From Eutrophobius brisbanensis (lineage in GTDB: Bacteria > Pseudomonadota > Gammaproteobacteria > Eutrophobiales > Eutrophobiaceae): DNA of 64,000 nt. The position numbers and the translations under genes were made by a program. Location of the stretch: positions 1,488,001-1,552,000 of the forward strand of contig JAYPQE010000003.1 of assembly GCA_038131795.1 (NCBI GenBank). Reading direction: 5' to 3'. The notes below the pieces were generated by a model. The model had not been told where the DNA came from, searched no databases, and was given only the letters and a program-made list of their open reading frames with translations. Below, piece by piece: positions 62,236 through 64,000 of the stretch. Positions within the stretch are counted from its first letter, which is position 1; the number at the start of each line of letters is the position of its first letter.

Positions 62236-62295
62236 CCTCTAATTTTGAGGTGTGGCGGTCAAGTTAATTTATTATGAATAATATCGATTCTAATC

Positions 62296-63048
62296 CTATT
62301 TTGAATCGTCGTCGCCCTTGACCAGCATATGATTACACCCACACTTGGTGGCCCAGTATTCCCATGCCCGCCAGGTTTCCGGAGAATAGGGCTTGTATCC
62401 CTTGTTACGGGCATCGATCTCACCCTGGGACAGAGACTTGATATCTCCACCGAGACGAATGGCGGAAGATAAAGCCCGAGCATTCCTGGGTAAATAAACG
62501 GCCATCCTCACCGCTTCAATCAGTGAGCGTGCCGCCGAGGCAAATCCATGTCCGCGCATCAGGGCCACATTATTATCCCCAAGGGTCTTTGCCAGGTCAT
62601 CGGCCTGGTCCATATTGGAAACCAGCAGGTTAGTGTCGCCAAACTTATCTGCAATATCCCACACGGGTACATTGGCACCGATAAAACTACCGGAATGAAT
62701 GACAGGACGTAACGGTGTCCCATTGGCAATACCATAGGGCAGGATATCTTCGGCATGGGCATGTACGGTAGACAGTATTTCCGGGCGTGCTTTTAGAATA
62801 CCTGCATGAATAAACCGTTCCAGGTATAACGGCCGCGATTCCTCATGGACCGGATTTCCGTCCAGATCCAGCTCAACGATATCTTCCGCCGTTACCAGTT
62901 CTGGTGCCAGGGACCGGGCCAGGAAGAAGGTGTTTGGGTTCTCCGGGTTACGGATACTGATATGCCCGTAGGCATCAACAACATTCTCATTTGCAAGGAT
63001 ACGGTTGGCAATGACAAGGTCATTAATCAGGCGTTCTTTCTCATTCAT
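62296..63048 (-). CDS. Class II aldolase/adducin-family protein
   Basis: A 250-residue protein from ATG 63048 (GAAGGA upstream; a longer TTG start is less likely). The family metal ligands are visible: TVHAHAEDILPYG (HxH) and LMRGHGFASAARSLIEAV (third His), with the early motif YGHISIRNPENPNTFFLAR. These zinc or manganese enzymes cleave aldol bonds or decarboxylate, including ring-derived intermediates in aromatic breakdown. Convergent with the redoxin gene and near the alpha/beta hydrolase. Substrate unknown. Confidence 0.92.
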   Translation of the reverse strand: MNEKERLINDLVIANRILANENVVDAYGHISIRNPENPNTFFLARSLAPELVTAEDIVELDLDGNPVHEESRPLYLERFIHAGILKARPEILSTVHAHAEDILPYGIANGTPLRPVIHSGSFIGANVPVWDIADKFGDTNLLVSNMDQADDLAKTLGDNNVALMRGHGFASAARSLIEAVRMAVYLPRNARALSSAIRLGGDIKSLSQGEIDARNKGYKPYSPETWRAWEYWATKCGCNHMLVKGDDDSK

Positions 63049-63304
63049 GATCAGGATGTCCTTCAATATTATTGTAATTATAGAAATTGAACTCAGGCTA
63101 TATGGAGATGATTTTCAAGTCAAGAATGTGTCTGTTATCCAAAGTGTTAAAGATATTGCTTTTATTCAAGGAATATTCCGGAGGGGAAACGTTCTATTTA
63201 CCGGAAAAAAGTTGACATCAAGATAGCCCAAAGCCAAAATCATCTATTCAGTTTGCTGTATTCTCTCTTTCAAACTATAACAACAAAAACCTTAAGGAAC
63301 GATC

Positions 63305-64000
63305 TTGGCTGAAATAACACTTTCTGATGGCAGGACCATCTCATACCATGACAGTGGGAGCGGAAAAACACTACTGTTTTTACACAGTTTTGGACACAAC
63401 AAGAACCTCTGGTATCCGCAGTTAACGCATTTTCATGCCCAGGGATACCGGGTGATTGCACCGGATATGCCCGGTCATGGAAATTCCTCTTTCCACCCTG
63501 AATCTCATACTGTGGACCTGATTGCCCAGTCATATATCGAGTTTCTGGAGAAGATTAATGTTGATAAGGCCGTGGTGGCCGGGATATCCATCGGCGGTTA
63601 TATCGCCTTGAGGATGTGGGCCAGAGGGTCCCAGCTGATGTCCGGACTGGTAATGATTTGTTCCAAAGCCGAAGCCGACACGGACGAAATTAAGGAACGC
63701 CGGCGTGCCCAGATTGAAAACATTGAAAAGAATGGCCTGGAGGCCTTCGTCGAATTGACTGGTCCCAAACGGGTTGCACCAAAGACCGTTGAAGAAAAAC
63801 CCTGGGTAGTGGACTGGATTAAAATGATGAATTACACCGTCAGTGCCGAGGCCAATGCCAAGACCCTTGAGGCCATGGCTATCAAGGAGGATGACACCCA
63901 TACCCTGGCAACGATTGATGTCCCTGCCCTGATCCTCTCCGGGAGTGACGATATATTCATACCCAAAGACTGCCCGTACACTATGGAGAAGGGGATAAAG
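63305..64000 (+). CDS. Alpha/beta hydrolase, 5' part (runs off window)
   Basis: A frame from TTG 63305 (TTAAGGA 6 bases upstream) stays open for 232 codons to the window end. It has the alpha/beta-hydrolase plan: FLHSFGHNKNLW (oxyanion strand-loop), VIAPDMPGHGNSS, the nucleophile elbow AGISIGGYIALRM (GxSxG) and the acid strand PALILSGSDDIFIP. The catalytic histidine must lie beyond 64000. Closest in feel to 3-oxoadipate enol-lactonase-type hydrolases, which fits the catabolic block, but that is inference. No signal peptide, so cytoplasmic. Confidence 0.88.
   Translation, partial: MAEITLSDGRTISYHDSGSGKTLLFLHSFGHNKNLWYPQLTHFHAQGYRVIAPDMPGHGNSSFHPESHTVDLIAQSYIEFLEKINVDKAVVAGISIGGYIALRMWARGSQLMSGLVMICSKAEADTDEIKERRRAQIENIEKNGLEAFVELTGPKRVAPKTVEEKPWVVDWIKMMNYTVSAEANAKTLEAMAIKEDDTHTLATIDVPALILSGSDDIFIPKDCPYTMEKGIK

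Overview
The window reads as a chromosomal segment of a marine-type gammaproteobacterium that I cannot place to genus. The evidence is the core order csrA-lysC-alaS-recX-recA-thpR-pncC-tadA, a TtcA, a two-component/OmpA set matching the proteobacterial dedicated-sortase (Pds) families, and many TonB receptors, TRAP/TTT transporters and exported hydrolases. Intergenic DNA is AT-rich. There are two tRNA genes (Ser-GCU and Arg-UCG), no rRNA, no CRISPR array, no transposase and no phage genes.

Layout. 1-9.8 kb is an accessory catabolic block: the end of a flavoprotein, a GspG-like pseudopilin, TonB receptor 1, a SxxK serine hydrolase, three decayed genes (an AlgX/AlgJ-type SGNH gene, a cyclase stub and an unknown fragment), a lipoprotein amidase, and an intact exported YtcJ-like amidohydrolase with a small membrane partner. 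10-20 kb is the conserved core on the minus strand, followed by an unusual 822-residue cNMP/cNMP/rhodanese/coiled-coil protein. 20-25 kb holds a conserved membrane protein and the PdsS/PdsR/PdsO-like set, with no sortase in view. 25-41 kb mixes household and accessory genes: a frameshifted MscS, a site-2 protease, ttcA, csp, a TAXI-TRAP transporter, a MetE-like protein, a sterol-desaturase-type hydroxylase, an M20 peptidase, HPP, a DksA-like protein, a B3-type metallo-hydrolase and a Prx5-Grx fusion. It ends at tRNA-Arg with its repeated hairpin elements.

40.7-56 kb is the most distinctive region. An S1/P1-type nuclease is followed by two paralogous exported ~600-residue proteins (distantly M29 aminopeptidase-like, with the expected HxD motif altered) that flank a two-gene FtsX/LolD-type ABC system. 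TonB receptor 2 is convergent to this set. An exported methyltransferase, a helical periplasmic protein and a YtcJ-like amidohydrolase split into two separately exported polypeptides follow. 56-64 kb is a probable catabolic block: a TctC-TctA-TctB transporter, a TauD-type dioxygenase, a 4,5-dihydroxyphthalate-decarboxylase-like protein, a frameshifted exported redoxin, a class II aldolase and an alpha/beta hydrolase that runs off the end.

How it fits together. The accessory genes look like outer-membrane uptake (TonB receptors), periplasmic hydrolysis (amidohydrolases, serine hydrolase, amidase, M29-like pair), inner-membrane uptake (TRAP and TTT systems) and cytoplasmic oxidation, probably of amide- or ring-containing organic matter. 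The substrates are not readable from sequence. The TonB receptor and the YtcJ amidohydrolase each occur twice, once on either side of the core, and several genes are decaying or frameshifted, so this is actively reshaped accessory DNA around a stable core.
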